Source: Candidatus Saccharibacteria bacterium UBA6175
Lineage (GTDB): Bacteria; Patescibacteriota; Saccharimonadia; Saccharimonadales; Saccharimonadaceae
NCBI GenBank assembly: GCA_002422915.1
Contig: DITV01000002.1
Location: forward strand, 124,001 to 188,000
DNA: 64,000 nt
Direction of reading: 5' to 3'
The translations under genes were made by a program, and so were the position numbers. Below, in pieces: positions 19,490-26,950 of the stretch. Each line of letters opens with the position of its first letter. Within the stretch, counting starts at the first letter, position 1. The notes beneath the pieces are model-generated. The model saw only the letters and a program-made list of their open reading frames with translations. It ran no database searches and was not told where the DNA came from.

Positions 19490-19699
19490 TCAACAGTGAT
19501 GGGGATTGGCCAAGTGGTAAGGCACCGGGTTCTGGTCCCGGTATCGGGGGTTCGAATCCCTCATCCCCAGCCAAGTAGAACGCAAAGCGTTTTTATCCGC
19601 CAAGAGAGAAATATCGAATAAATCAGGCGACTCTGTAACAGGGGTCGTTTTGATTTTTTCTTCGTTTTCCTCGCTATTTTTGAAAGTTTGGTTACTCAT
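19490..19699 (-). CDS. Small frame running through the tRNA junction
   Basis: 69 codons. GGGAGG lies 6 nt before the ATG at 19699, an excellent ribosome site, and the frame starts just after the recombinase stop. Residues 1-43 are Glu/Lys/Thr rich. The rest is antisense to tRNA-Gln (the well-known GMRDSNPR-type spurious peptide), so the natural 3' end may have been replaced on integration. In the excised circle the C-terminus would differ. A recombination directionality factor is possible but unsupported. Confidence 0.35.
   Translation of the reverse strand: MSNQTFKNSEENEEKIKTTPVTESPDLFDISLLADKNALRSTWLGMRDSNPRYRDQNPVPYHLANPHHC
19500..19573 (+). tRNA. tRNA-Gln (anticodon CTG), likely attachment site
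   Basis: The acceptor stem TGGGGAT pairs with ATCCCCA, then discriminator G and an encoded CCA. The anticodon arm is CCGGG-TTCTGGT-CCCGG, giving CTG (reads CAG). The T arm is GGGGG-TTCGAAT-CCCTC-like with the invariant TTCGA. A serine recombinase gene pointing toward it begins the mobile element just downstream, so this tRNA probably marks the element boundary. The only tRNA found in the window. Confidence 0.95.
19579..19595 (+). terminator. Short terminator after tRNA-Gln
   Basis: AACGC-AAA-GCGTT hairpin followed by a T run, six nt after the tRNA CCA. The stem is only 5 bp, but position and the T tract fit a tRNA terminator. Confidence 0.5.
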
Positions 19700-19702
19700 T
19701 TT

Positions 19703-21184
19703 TTACCTCCCGAGGATTTGCCTCGTTTTTAATGATTTTTCGGCTATCACCTCCGCAAATTTGCTGTATTTAACAGATACAGAACCGTTATAAGAAGTGA
19801 TACGAGAGAAAAGTTTGGTTATTATGACGCGTTTTTGTTCAACCGAGCGTGTTTGGTATAGTTCAGCCGCTTTCTGAGACAAGTTGAGGAGTGCGAGCCG
19901 TTGTTCTAGGTCGTTACTGCCGCGTTCTAGGATGGTGTTGCGCTTTGCTTCCAGTTCCGCCTGCTGTGCGGTGAGTTGGGCGCGCTTCGTATCATAAAGC
20001 TCGCGGGTAATATCGCCAGCTAGCTTGTCGTCGTATAACTCGTTACTCATGCGGGTTAGTCGGTCAATCTGCACGGTTAGACTACGGAGGCTTTGCTCCC
20101 TCGTTTCGCTCGTCGTTGATTTACGACGGCGTAGTTCTTCTATCACCCAATCGACAATCGCCCGAGAGGGACTGACAAGGCTATGGAGCATGGCGAGTAT
20201 TTCCGCCTCGACACGGTCTTCCCGAAGCGTCTTATTGCCTTTACACTCTGGCTTTAATCGCTGACATGCACCGTAGTAACGGCCTTTTTGAAGCTGCCAC
20301 GTAATAGTGCCACCGCATACCTCGCAGGTAATAAGACTCTTAAAGACGGGATTGTGTTTCTTTAACGTCGCTGGTCGTCTGCCGTGTAGTTTTTGCTGCA
20401 CGCGGTCAAACAGCTCCTTACTAATAAAGGTTTCTTGTTTGCCTGGATAGTCTTTGCCACTAAAGCGGTTAATGCCGATATAAAACGGATTAGTCAGCAT
20501 CTTGTGGACTTTACTTTTGGCATATGGGCGGCCTTTGCGTGTTCTGATGCCACGCAGGTACATTTCATGTGCCGTTGTTGCGACCGACTGGCTTGGATTG
20601 AGGAACAACTGGAACATGGCGGCAATAACCTTTGAGGTACTAGGGTCTGGTACGTGAATGCGTTTGCCGTCGTGGGTCACAGTTATGTAGCCCGGTGGCG
20701 GTGAAGACGGCAGCCATCCCTGTGCGAGCTTTTCGTTCCAACCTTTCATCGCTTCTTCGCGGAGGTTGTCTATGTAGTTTTTCGCCATGACGACACGGAT
20801 ACCCCAATTCAGCCATTCCTGCGAGCGCGAGTTTTGGTGCATGATGAGGCCGTCTTTCACGAAGTGGACTTTGCGTTCGGAGTCGGCCATCAGCCAGTCG
20901 TGCGTTTCAACTGCATCGTGAAGGTTGCGGACGTGGCGATCGACTTTCTCAACGATCAAGTTTTTCACGTCATTGTCTTCAATGAACTTCATTGCTTCTT
21001 GGAATATTTTGCGCTGCAACGTCTTTGAAGCTGACTCAGCAATCTCAAACGTCTGCAATACTTTGAAGTTCCGATCAAGTGCATAGTTTGTGAGGAATCG
21101 CTTTTGGGCTGGTAGCGAATAGCCCTCGTCTTCTTGGCGTTTGCTAGAAACGCGGGCAATATTAACAGCTCGTTCCTGTGCCAT
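19703..21184 (-). CDS. Large serine recombinase (site-specific integrase)
   Basis: 493 residues. The N-terminal resolvase domain contains the catalytic serine in NIARVSSKRQ and later conserved Arg residues (KVDRHVRNLHD). The recombinase domain (WLPSSPPPGYI... RKGRPYAKSKVHKMLTNPFYIG) is followed by a zinc ribbon with CEVCGG...C...C, then a Leu/Arg/Glu-rich coiled coil, the typical large serine integrase order. Start 21184 gives MAQERAVNIARVSS; the upstream extension is not conserved-looking. It lies beside tRNA-Gln and most likely integrates and excises the element. Serine integrases do not need long att identity, so the other end cannot be located by repeats. Confidence 0.93.
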   Translation of the reverse strand: MAQERAVNIARVSSKRQEDEGYSLPAQKRFLTNYALDRNFKVLQTFEIAESASKTLQRKIFQEAMKFIEDNDVKNLIVEKVDRHVRNLHDAVETHDWLMADSERKVHFVKDGLIMHQNSRSQEWLNWGIRVVMAKNYIDNLREEAMKGWNEKLAQGWLPSSPPPGYITVTHDGKRIHVPDPSTSKVIAAMFQLFLNPSQSVATTAHEMYLRGIRTRKGRPYAKSKVHKMLTNPFYIGINRFSGKDYPGKQETFISKELFDRVQQKLHGRRPATLKKHNPVFKSLITCEVCGGTITWQLQKGRYYGACQRLKPECKGNKTLREDRVEAEILAMLHSLVSPSRAIVDWVIEELRRRKSTTSETREQSLRSLTVQIDRLTRMSNELYDDKLAGDITRELYDTKRAQLTAQQAELEAKRNTILERGSNDLEQRLALLNLSQKAAELYQTRSVEQKRVIITKLFSRITSYNGSVSVKYSKFAEVIAEKSLKTRQILGR

Positions 21185-21362
21185 CTTCCTCACCCTCGCT
21201 ATAAAATGCCTCAAAAAACGAAATCAGCGACTCACTCAGCTCCGACGCTTCTTTATAGGAGATAGCGGTTGTCAGTTCGCTTTGAACGATACCCTGTAAG
21301 GCTAAAATGCCCGGGTCTTGCGCTACATCCTTATATGTCGTTACCCCTGATTTCGTATCCAT
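21162..21362 (-). CDS. Small acidic protein upstream of the recombinase
   Basis: 66 residues, acidic, mostly helical (ELTTAISYKEASELSESLISFFEAFY). Its 3' end overlaps the recombinase start by 23 nt, suggesting one transcript and coupling. AGGGGT lies just before the ATG. No family recognised; a small regulator or accessory factor of the integrase is possible from position only. Confidence 0.5.
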   Translation of the reverse strand: MDTKSGVTTYKDVAQDPGILALQGIVQSELTTAISYKEASELSESLISFFEAFYSEGEEDGTGTSC

Positions 21363-21392
21363 ACTACCCCTATAAAGCTATTTCTTAACTAA

Positions 21393-21427
21393 CCTTATAA
21401 GGATAGTATATATCCTTATCGGGATAG
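21393..21427. repeat. Tandem operator-like direct repeats
   Basis: Two 14-bp near-identical repeats, CCTTATAAGGATAG (21393-21406) and CCTTATCGGGATAG (21414-21427), start 21 bp apart, two helical turns. The segment between also forms an inverted repeat AAGGATA/TATCCTT. It lies between the recombinase operon (minus) and the gene at 21552 (plus), where a repressor or the integrase could bind. Confidence 0.5.
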
Positions 21428-21551
21428 TTTCAAGTAGTTTTTGTTAGAATGTCGGTATTCTAACAAACTTATCTGTTCTATCCCTGTTATACTTTGCTTT
21501 TTATTTCTTCTTCTATACTATATATCTATAGTAAGGAGAAGATGAGTCGGT

Positions 21552-22340
21552 ATGCGGACACGAACATTAAATCAGAGCCAACTTGATCTACTACATATAC
21601 TCTATCGGTTTCGTTTTGGAACACGGTCACTACTCGCTACATACCTAGAAAAACCGAACAACACATCACTCTATTCAAAACTCAGCATCCTTGAGAGACA
21701 TGGCCTGATTGCTTCGCGGTATAACTCCTCATATAAACTCGCTGGACGGGAGGCTGAGTACTTCGTTATCCCCTCGGGTGTTCGAGTGCTGCGAGTCACT
21801 CAACACATTGACGACCCTGCGGCCTTGCAAGCAAGCTACAAAGACAAAACAGCGTCCGATCAGTTTATTCGTCGTACCACCCTACTATTTAAACTTCGCA
21901 ATACTCTCACCGCCGCGTATCCATCACTCAAGTACTTCACGGCGCGGGACATTCATCAGCTCGATTACTTTCCTAAAAAACGTCCTACCGCGTACTTTTC
22001 CTGTAAGGAGAAGGACGCAACCCAGCGATTCTTCCTTGAATACCTGCCAGCTCAGACGCCAACGAGCGCCATCAAGAACCGCATTAAACAATACACTGCC
22101 TACTACGACGAAGATGCCTGGGGCGTCACCGAAACGCCGTTTCCGATCGTATTATATGTATGCGAGGACGGTCTGACCGAAAAGGGCGTTCTATGGCATA
22201 TCCAGCGAGAACGCTATAAAAGTGACACAGATATCCATTACTACACGACAACGCAAAAAGCATTACTCTCAAACCCGATTGATCCGATCTGGACGAACGC
22301 GGAAGATACCGACGAACTACTGACACTTACGGATATATGA
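21552..22340 (+). CDS. Replication-relaxation-like winged-helix protein
   Basis: 262 residues. The N-terminal 80 residues form a winged helix (LNQSQLDLLHILYRFRFGTRSLLATYL... LSILERHGLIASR... AEYFVIPSGVRVLR), the pattern of the replication-relaxation/MobC-like family common on conjugative elements of Gram-positive and CPR bacteria. The C-terminal alpha/beta region (RRTTLLFKLRNTL, FFLEYL, PIVLYVCEDGLTEKG) is similar to that family. Likely helps origin processing or transfer initiation. First gene of a rightward run that continues with the HEPN genes after 34 nt. Confidence 0.6.
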   Translation: MRTRTLNQSQLDLLHILYRFRFGTRSLLATYLEKPNNTSLYSKLSILERHGLIASRYNSSYKLAGREAEYFVIPSGVRVLRVTQHIDDPAALQASYKDKTASDQFIRRTTLLFKLRNTLTAAYPSLKYFTARDIHQLDYFPKKRPTAYFSCKEKDATQRFFLEYLPAQTPTSAIKNRIKQYTAYYDEDAWGVTETPFPIVLYVCEDGLTEKGVLWHIQRERYKSDTDIHYYTTTQKALLSNPIDPIWTNAEDTDELLTLTDI

Positions 22341-22374
22341 CCAGATAACTTACAATAGTCACAGGAGTTTTATT

Positions 22375-23793
22375 ATGGATAAAGAAAATCGCATATTTCG
22401 GCAAGCTAGTTATCTTGGCAAGGCGCTTTTGATAAGTACGGCAGATGGTTCGATTGTTGCAACTGGTGAAGGCCAATTCGATACCACCGAGCGGAAGCTC
22501 CATGTTCACTTCGATATCCCAGATATTGGCGAGCATGGTGAGGTCATGGCCGTCTTGCAGACCAATGCTGGGTATTTCAGCCCGCTTCAAATCTATTCGC
22601 ACACCGTCATACCCTTCGGGCATAATACGCGCGTTCACTCAATGGATACCTTTCTTCACTGGCCGCTGTCAAAGCCGTCGAATTACATTCTCGAAGTATT
22701 CCCAAAGCTCGACCTGTTCATAAAGACGGGGTACGGCGAAGAAAAACAGATCATCGACAAGGATGGCAAGAAAGTGGTTGTTACGAAACGAGCAGAATGG
22801 CAGGAACTAGCCAATGCGGAGCATGGCAAATACACAGTCAAGGCGTTTAGTACGTTTGGCACGAGTTTTAATCGGGGTAACGTCGATGATGTCATTCGGG
22901 TTTTGCCGCGTCTCGGATTTACTGTCGGCACGAACGACAGCGGCGGCTTCTCAATTCGTGATATTCATAAGTTAATTCAAGCATTTCAGTTTTATTGGAT
23001 CAACTCACATGATTACAAGGATGGTGAGATAACGGCAATTCGGCTTGGTGAGATTCAGTGCTTCATAGTATCTCCTCAGCTCAAGGCGTTCGCTAGCAAC
23101 GTGACGCAGTACAGAGAATATGTTGCAGTAGACGATACGCTAGAAATTGAATACCTCGCGAAACTTATTCATTTTCTACTCAACCCCGATAACAAAAAGA
23201 ACCTCTCGTCTGCCAGTAAAGTTGGCCCGGCTCTTTCAAGAGTGGGTGCGTGGCGGTTCAAAGAACGACACAGGACGATAGATTATCAGGTGATAGACCT
23301 CGTTTTCGCTTTACAAAGTCTTTGTGAAGACATTGCTGACGACACCATCAAGCAAGCAAATAATAAGACTAAGGCAGAGACACAGGCGGGCGTTACGGCT
23401 GTACTTGAAAAGATCGATGAGATTAAAGAAGATTTGCCAGAGAACGTCCGCAACTTCTACCTGCAAGACCCAAAAAGCATTTATGGCTTCATTACGCGAC
23501 CAACATTCATGGAATCTGTCAGGGTTACCTTTGAAAGACTAGGTATCGACATGAGTGAACATCAAGCGGTTATTAAAGAAATCGACAAGGCTCGCCGCCA
23601 GATCGTTCATAGTGAGAAATATGATGGTGAGTTTCTGGTCGAGCTCTTTACTCATGGCACAACGACGGTCGAGAAAGACGAGCAAGGCCGAGTAAAGTCG
23701 ATGGCATTTGGTATTAAGACTGGTAGTGTCGATAAGCTTTACGATCTACTGAAAATAATCACTCGAGCTTACCTCGATCAGTACAAAGACTAA
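22375..23793 (+). CDS. ApeA-like protein with C-terminal HEPN motif
   Basis: 472 residues. Residues 1-250 are beta-rich (repeated strands, FIKTGYGEEK, FSTFGTSFNRG) and 255-472 are helical. The segment KARRQIVHSEKY near residue 407 fits the HEPN ribonuclease motif R-x4-H. The layout, beta domain followed by HEPN, resembles ApeA-type abortive-infection proteins. Family assignment is by architecture only. The stop is 4 nt from the next gene, which also has a HEPN-type motif, so the two form a unit. Confidence 0.5.
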   Translation: MDKENRIFRQASYLGKALLISTADGSIVATGEGQFDTTERKLHVHFDIPDIGEHGEVMAVLQTNAGYFSPLQIYSHTVIPFGHNTRVHSMDTFLHWPLSKPSNYILEVFPKLDLFIKTGYGEEKQIIDKDGKKVVVTKRAEWQELANAEHGKYTVKAFSTFGTSFNRGNVDDVIRVLPRLGFTVGTNDSGGFSIRDIHKLIQAFQFYWINSHDYKDGEITAIRLGEIQCFIVSPQLKAFASNVTQYREYVAVDDTLEIEYLAKLIHFLLNPDNKKNLSSASKVGPALSRVGAWRFKERHRTIDYQVIDLVFALQSLCEDIADDTIKQANNKTKAETQAGVTAVLEKIDEIKEDLPENVRNFYLQDPKSIYGFITRPTFMESVRVTFERLGIDMSEHQAVIKEIDKARRQIVHSEKYDGEFLVELFTHGTTTVEKDEQGRVKSMAFGIKTGSVDKLYDLLKIITRAYLDQYKD

Positions 23794-23797
23794 TATA

Positions 23798-25009
23798 ATG
23801 ACCCCAACGAGACTTACCATCCTCTATCTCGACAACGTTTCAATTGAACTAGGCGTTAATCTCGACATGCTTCATGATCACCTCGGTGCGCGAGGCCGAG
23901 GAGATATAAAATTGCACATACACACTCTTCCCGTTGGCCCATCTCTACAAGAGTATGACTTCATATTCGTCCTGCCTGACTCGGTGAAAGGTAAAGATGC
24001 GATTATCCAGTACGTCATCGAGCAAAACATCGATATTATCCATGACCCCTACCAAGCCTTTAATGATAAAGAGCGGTGGGCGCAACGTGACAAGCTCTAC
24101 TTCACGACCTCTATGAAAGACCTGTACACTCAGATAGAAGCATACCTCGCAGGTCTCAACGTAGCATGGCTGATGGAAGATCCAATCTTTAACCTTCCTT
24201 GGATTATGAAGTATGAGCGCCGAGGCGGTCTCACCAATAAAGCATTCAGGGCACTCTCTACGGCACAGGAGAAAGGCTACTCATCAAAGCAGCTAGACTA
24301 CGTCCGTGCACTGCTTAACAAAATCATGCATATTGAGTATGCTCGCGATCAGCTTTATTACTTCCTGATATTAAAGCGCCGATCGAGTCGGAATGGGAGC
24401 GAAACTAACTATAAACTTGAATTAACCTACCATCTTACTAACTACACGTTCTCAATTTGTAGCGTTATGGATATCTTCGCTCGACTTTTGAATGATCGCT
24501 ACGGGCTAGGTTATGGACAGTATCAGAACTATGGCATTGAAAAAACCGAGTTCATCTCGAAGCTCGCCGCGAAGCGCAAATCCCTTGCCCACATTTTCAA
24601 CCTCAAGAAATATAACGGTTGGGCGGAGCTTATCAAGGTGCGCCGTAACGAGTTTACGCATAGTTCGCATATATATCTGACGCCAATGCTCATGGAAAAG
24701 AAGCAACCACTATCCGACGAGGAGTTGGAGGCGCTTGTTGATCAGACTTTAGATTGGGAGCTTATAAAGTCTTCTGGCATGGAAGAAACCATTGCCGGTA
24801 TGCGGGCAACAATCAAACAGAATCTGGCTATCGAACATAACTACGATGTAGTAGCAGAAGACATCATGACACTTGAAAAGGTCGATAAGTCCACGGGACA
24901 AATGCGCCAATATGTCGTGAAGCCGCTTAATGCTATCGATCAAGACTTCGAAAAAATAAGTGAGATCATTGAGCGAACCTTTGATAATTTATCGCACGCA
25001 CGCCAATAA
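23798..25009 (+). CDS. Second HEPN-motif protein
   Basis: 403 residues, largely helical after an N-terminal alpha/beta portion (residues 1-90: TRLTILYLDNVSIELG, YDFIFVLPDSVKG). KVRRNEFTHSSHIY near residue 285 contains RN-x3-H, the classical HEPN RNase signature. Not obviously homologous to its upstream partner. Being 4 nt downstream of another HEPN gene suggests co-translation. A role in RNA-targeting defence of the mobile element is inferred, not demonstrated. Confidence 0.5.
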   Translation: MTPTRLTILYLDNVSIELGVNLDMLHDHLGARGRGDIKLHIHTLPVGPSLQEYDFIFVLPDSVKGKDAIIQYVIEQNIDIIHDPYQAFNDKERWAQRDKLYFTTSMKDLYTQIEAYLAGLNVAWLMEDPIFNLPWIMKYERRGGLTNKAFRALSTAQEKGYSSKQLDYVRALLNKIMHIEYARDQLYYFLILKRRSSRNGSETNYKLELTYHLTNYTFSICSVMDIFARLLNDRYGLGYGQYQNYGIEKTEFISKLAAKRKSLAHIFNLKKYNGWAELIKVRRNEFTHSSHIYLTPMLMEKKQPLSDEELEALVDQTLDWELIKSSGMEETIAGMRATIKQNLAIEHNYDVVAEDIMTLEKVDKSTGQMRQYVVKPLNAIDQDFEKISEIIERTFDNLSHARQ

Positions 25010-25033
25010 GTTATTCCCCTGTGGATAAGAAAG

Positions 25034-25061
25034 TTGCGCCTCATCCTGCTTATGGTAGACT
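25034..25061 (+). promoter_or_regulatory. Promoter of the DGR target gene
   Basis: TTGCGC (25034-25039) and TAGACT (25056-25061), 16 bp apart, with TGG in front of the -10 (extended -10). The predicted start near 25068 gives a leader of about 170 nt that contains the CT tract and two short upstream frames (ATG 25158 to TAA 25214; ATG 25217 to TGA 25240). Confidence 0.45.
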
Positions 25062-25167
25062 GGAAACAGATATCATTTAAATCATGTTAGCGAAGAAAGC
25101 AAGATCGTATGAATTTCAATAAAAACGGCGGGAATTTAACGAATTATACAACGATTTATGAAAAAAG

Positions 25168-25198
<31 letters not shown>

Positions 25199-25236
25199 AG
25201 AAGGTAAGGGGTAAATATGATGGAGCGTACGCAAAT

Positions 25237-26433
25237 ATGAGGGGTCACCCGCCAAACGTTCGCACACTTTCTCGCGGCTTCACTATTGTTGAGCTGTTAA
25301 TTGTCATCGTCGTCATCGCCATCCTCGCCGCTATTACTATCGTCGCCTACAACGGCATTCAAAACAGAGCCAAAGATTCAGCCTCTCTTTCCAATGCTCA
25401 GCAAACAGGCAAGAAACTGACCGTTTACGCCCTCAGTAACGGCGAGGCACTTCCTGCTGATCTTGCTACCGCTGGTATCACCAACTCAGGCGACATCACC
25501 TACCAATACACCCGCAATACCACCACTAACCCTAACACCTTTTGCCTCACGACGACGTCTGGCGGAACGAGTGCGCATATTGCAGGGAGCACTAGCAGTA
25601 TCAAGAACGCGGTAGCTGGCCCTTGCCCCGGTCACACAGGCACCGCACCAACCACACTGGCTGGCGGCGGCACTTGTCCAGACGGCTATATAGTAGTGCC
25701 AGGTTCGAGTCTGTATGACACCGAAGCGTTCTGTGTGATGAAATACGAAGCCAAGAACGTTTCAAGCGTCGCCACCTCTCAGTCTAGCGGCACGCCGTGG
25801 GTTTCCATCAGCCAAACAGCCTCAATCTCAACCGCCGCCGCGGCTTGTGACGGCTGTCACCTCATAACTGAAAACGAATGGCTCACCATCGCCCAAAATA
25901 CCATGAGCGTCGGCAGTAACTGGCTCGCGGGCACTGTTGGTAACAGCACCGGAATGTACCGCGGCCACACGGATAACGCTCCCTCTAGCAGTCTCGCCGC
26001 TTCAACTGACAACGACGGTTATTCTGGCACAGGCCAAACCACCGGTGAGCAGCGCCGCACCCTCACTCTGAATAACGGCGAAGTCATCTGGGATTTCGCA
26101 GGCAACGTCTGGGAGTGGACATCTGGCACGACCGAAGGAGCTGGTAACCAGCCAGGCGCAGCGGGTTACGGTTGGCGCAACTGGAATTCTCTTGCATCCG
26201 CTGGCAATCTCTCGCCAAATCCATTCCCATCTTATGCTAATCCAGATGCGAACGCCTGGACGTCCACCCAGAATATAGGACAAATATACAGTAGTTCAAC
26301 CGAGGGAGGTCTCCGTGCCTTTCTACGCGGTGGCTACTGGAACAATGGCTCGTACGCCGGGGTGTTTGCGCTCCTTTTGAACAATTCGCCCAGCAGCACG
26401 TACAGCGACATCGGTTTCCGAGTTGCCCGGTGA
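25237..26433 (+). CDS. DGR-diversified prepilin with FGE/C-type-lectin domain
   Basis: 398 residues. A 14-residue leader ends SRG, then FTIVELLIVIVVIAILAAITIVAYNG: cleavage after Gly14 and Glu at +5 mark a class III prepilin. Residues about 150-398 form a formylglycine-generating-enzyme-type C-lectin fold (GYIVVPGSSLYDTEAFCVMKYEAKN, LITENEWLTIA, GEVIWDFAGNVWEWTSG, final GFRVAR), the scaffold used by most DGR targets. Codons 357-398 are the variable repeat. Eight residues differ from the template: 363, 367, 373, 378, 380, 387, 389 and 391. The start 25237 gives a normal prepilin leader length. The best SD (AAGGGG, 25206-25211) serves a 7-codon upstream frame whose TGA overlaps this ATG, suggesting coupling. 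Likely an exposed binding protein. Confidence 0.9.
   Translation: MRGHPPNVRTLSRGFTIVELLIVIVVIAILAAITIVAYNGIQNRAKDSASLSNAQQTGKKLTVYALSNGEALPADLATAGITNSGDITYQYTRNTTTNPNTFCLTTTSGGTSAHIAGSTSSIKNAVAGPCPGHTGTAPTTLAGGGTCPDGYIVVPGSSLYDTEAFCVMKYEAKNVSSVATSQSSGTPWVSISQTASISTAAAACDGCHLITENEWLTIAQNTMSVGSNWLAGTVGNSTGMYRGHTDNAPSSSLAASTDNDGYSGTGQTTGEQRRTLTLNNGEVIWDFAGNVWEWTSGTTEGAGNQPGAAGYGWRNWNSLASAGNLSPNPFPSYANPDANAWTSTQNIGQIYSSSTEGGLRAFLRGGYWNNGSYAGVFALLLNNSPSSTYSDIGFRVAR
26305..26430 (+). repeat. DGR variable repeat (VR)
   Basis: 126 bp, the last 42 codons before the stop. It aligns without gaps to 28108-28233. Of 126 positions 117 are identical; the nine differences all fall on template adenines (five A to T, three A to G, one A to C). 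The last 23 bp are identical, as expected for the initiation-of-mutagenic-homing segment. The template has 29 adenines, mostly in AAC/AAT codons, so about ten residues can vary widely. Confidence 0.96.
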
Positions 26434-26474
26434 TACAGACTTTAACTCTTAGTTCTTCAGTACTTTCATCTTAG

Positions 26475-26496
26475 GGCGAGCCTGACAAGGCTCGCC
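26475..26496. promoter_or_regulatory. DGR-type hairpin/cruciform downstream of VR
   Basis: Perfect 9-bp stem GGCGAGCCT/AGGCTCGCC with loop GACA, 44 nt after the VR. Bordetella phage and other DGRs carry such a hairpin with a GRNA tetraloop just after the VR that aids target recognition; GACA fits GRNA. There is no T run, which argues against a simple terminator. Confidence 0.7.
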
Positions 26497-26557
26497 TCCA
26501 GAGATTGTTCGTAAACCTGAGAATTCTCAAACAACAATTAACTCTGAACGGAAAGGG

Positions 26558-26950
26558 ATGGGTTTCGTCGTCGTGCCCAAGAAAGAATTCATAATTTACA
26601 CTAAAATGCTTGAGGTGACACTCTGGCTTTTCGAGAAAGCAAATACCTTTCCGAAGAAGCAGCGATTTGTCCTCGGGCAACAGATTGAAAACAGTGCGCT
26701 TGCCTGTTTGCGTCTGATCATCGAAGCCAACGATGCTCGGGCGCAAGCAGCCAAGTTACGCAAGCTCGATGCGCTGAATGTCGAACTGGAAGTACTTCGC
26801 AGCCTGCTTCGGGTCGCTTATGAAGCGCAATTCATGAATGGTAAAAGTCTCGGCTACATCATCGGGCTGATTGACGAGATCGGTAAGATGCGCGGCGGCT
26901 GGGCGCATAACTACTTAGGCGACTCAAGGCCATCAAACAGCGAGAGCTGA
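26558..26950 (+). CDS. avd: DGR accessory protein Avd
   Basis: 130 residues, nearly all helical and basic in the middle (RAQAAKLRKLDALNVELEVLRSLLRVAYEAQFM). It fits the bAvd four-helix-bundle family (S23-type), whose pentamer binds the RT and template RNA. It lies between target and RT, the usual place. Start options: ATG 26558 with GGAAAGGG immediately before, or GTG 26573; the latter would remove five hydrophobic residues. The 3' end overlaps the convergent RT gene by 40 bp. Confidence 0.88.
   Translation: MGFVVVPKKEFIIYTKMLEVTLWLFEKANTFPKKQRFVLGQQIENSALACLRLIIEANDARAQAAKLRKLDALNVELEVLRSLLRVAYEAQFMNGKSLGYIIGLIDEIGKMRGGWAHNYLGDSRPSNSES

Noticed and set aside
19540..19573. Long direct repeat of the tRNA 3' end marking the other element boundary
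   Set aside because: I searched by eye for the T-arm and acceptor sequence around 36-42 kb and found no copy. Serine integrases need only a very short core, so the right end stays unresolved.
26461..26510. Hairpin after the VR as a plain transcription terminator
   Set aside because: No T run follows the stem, and position and GACA loop fit a DGR target hairpin better, though dual use is possible.
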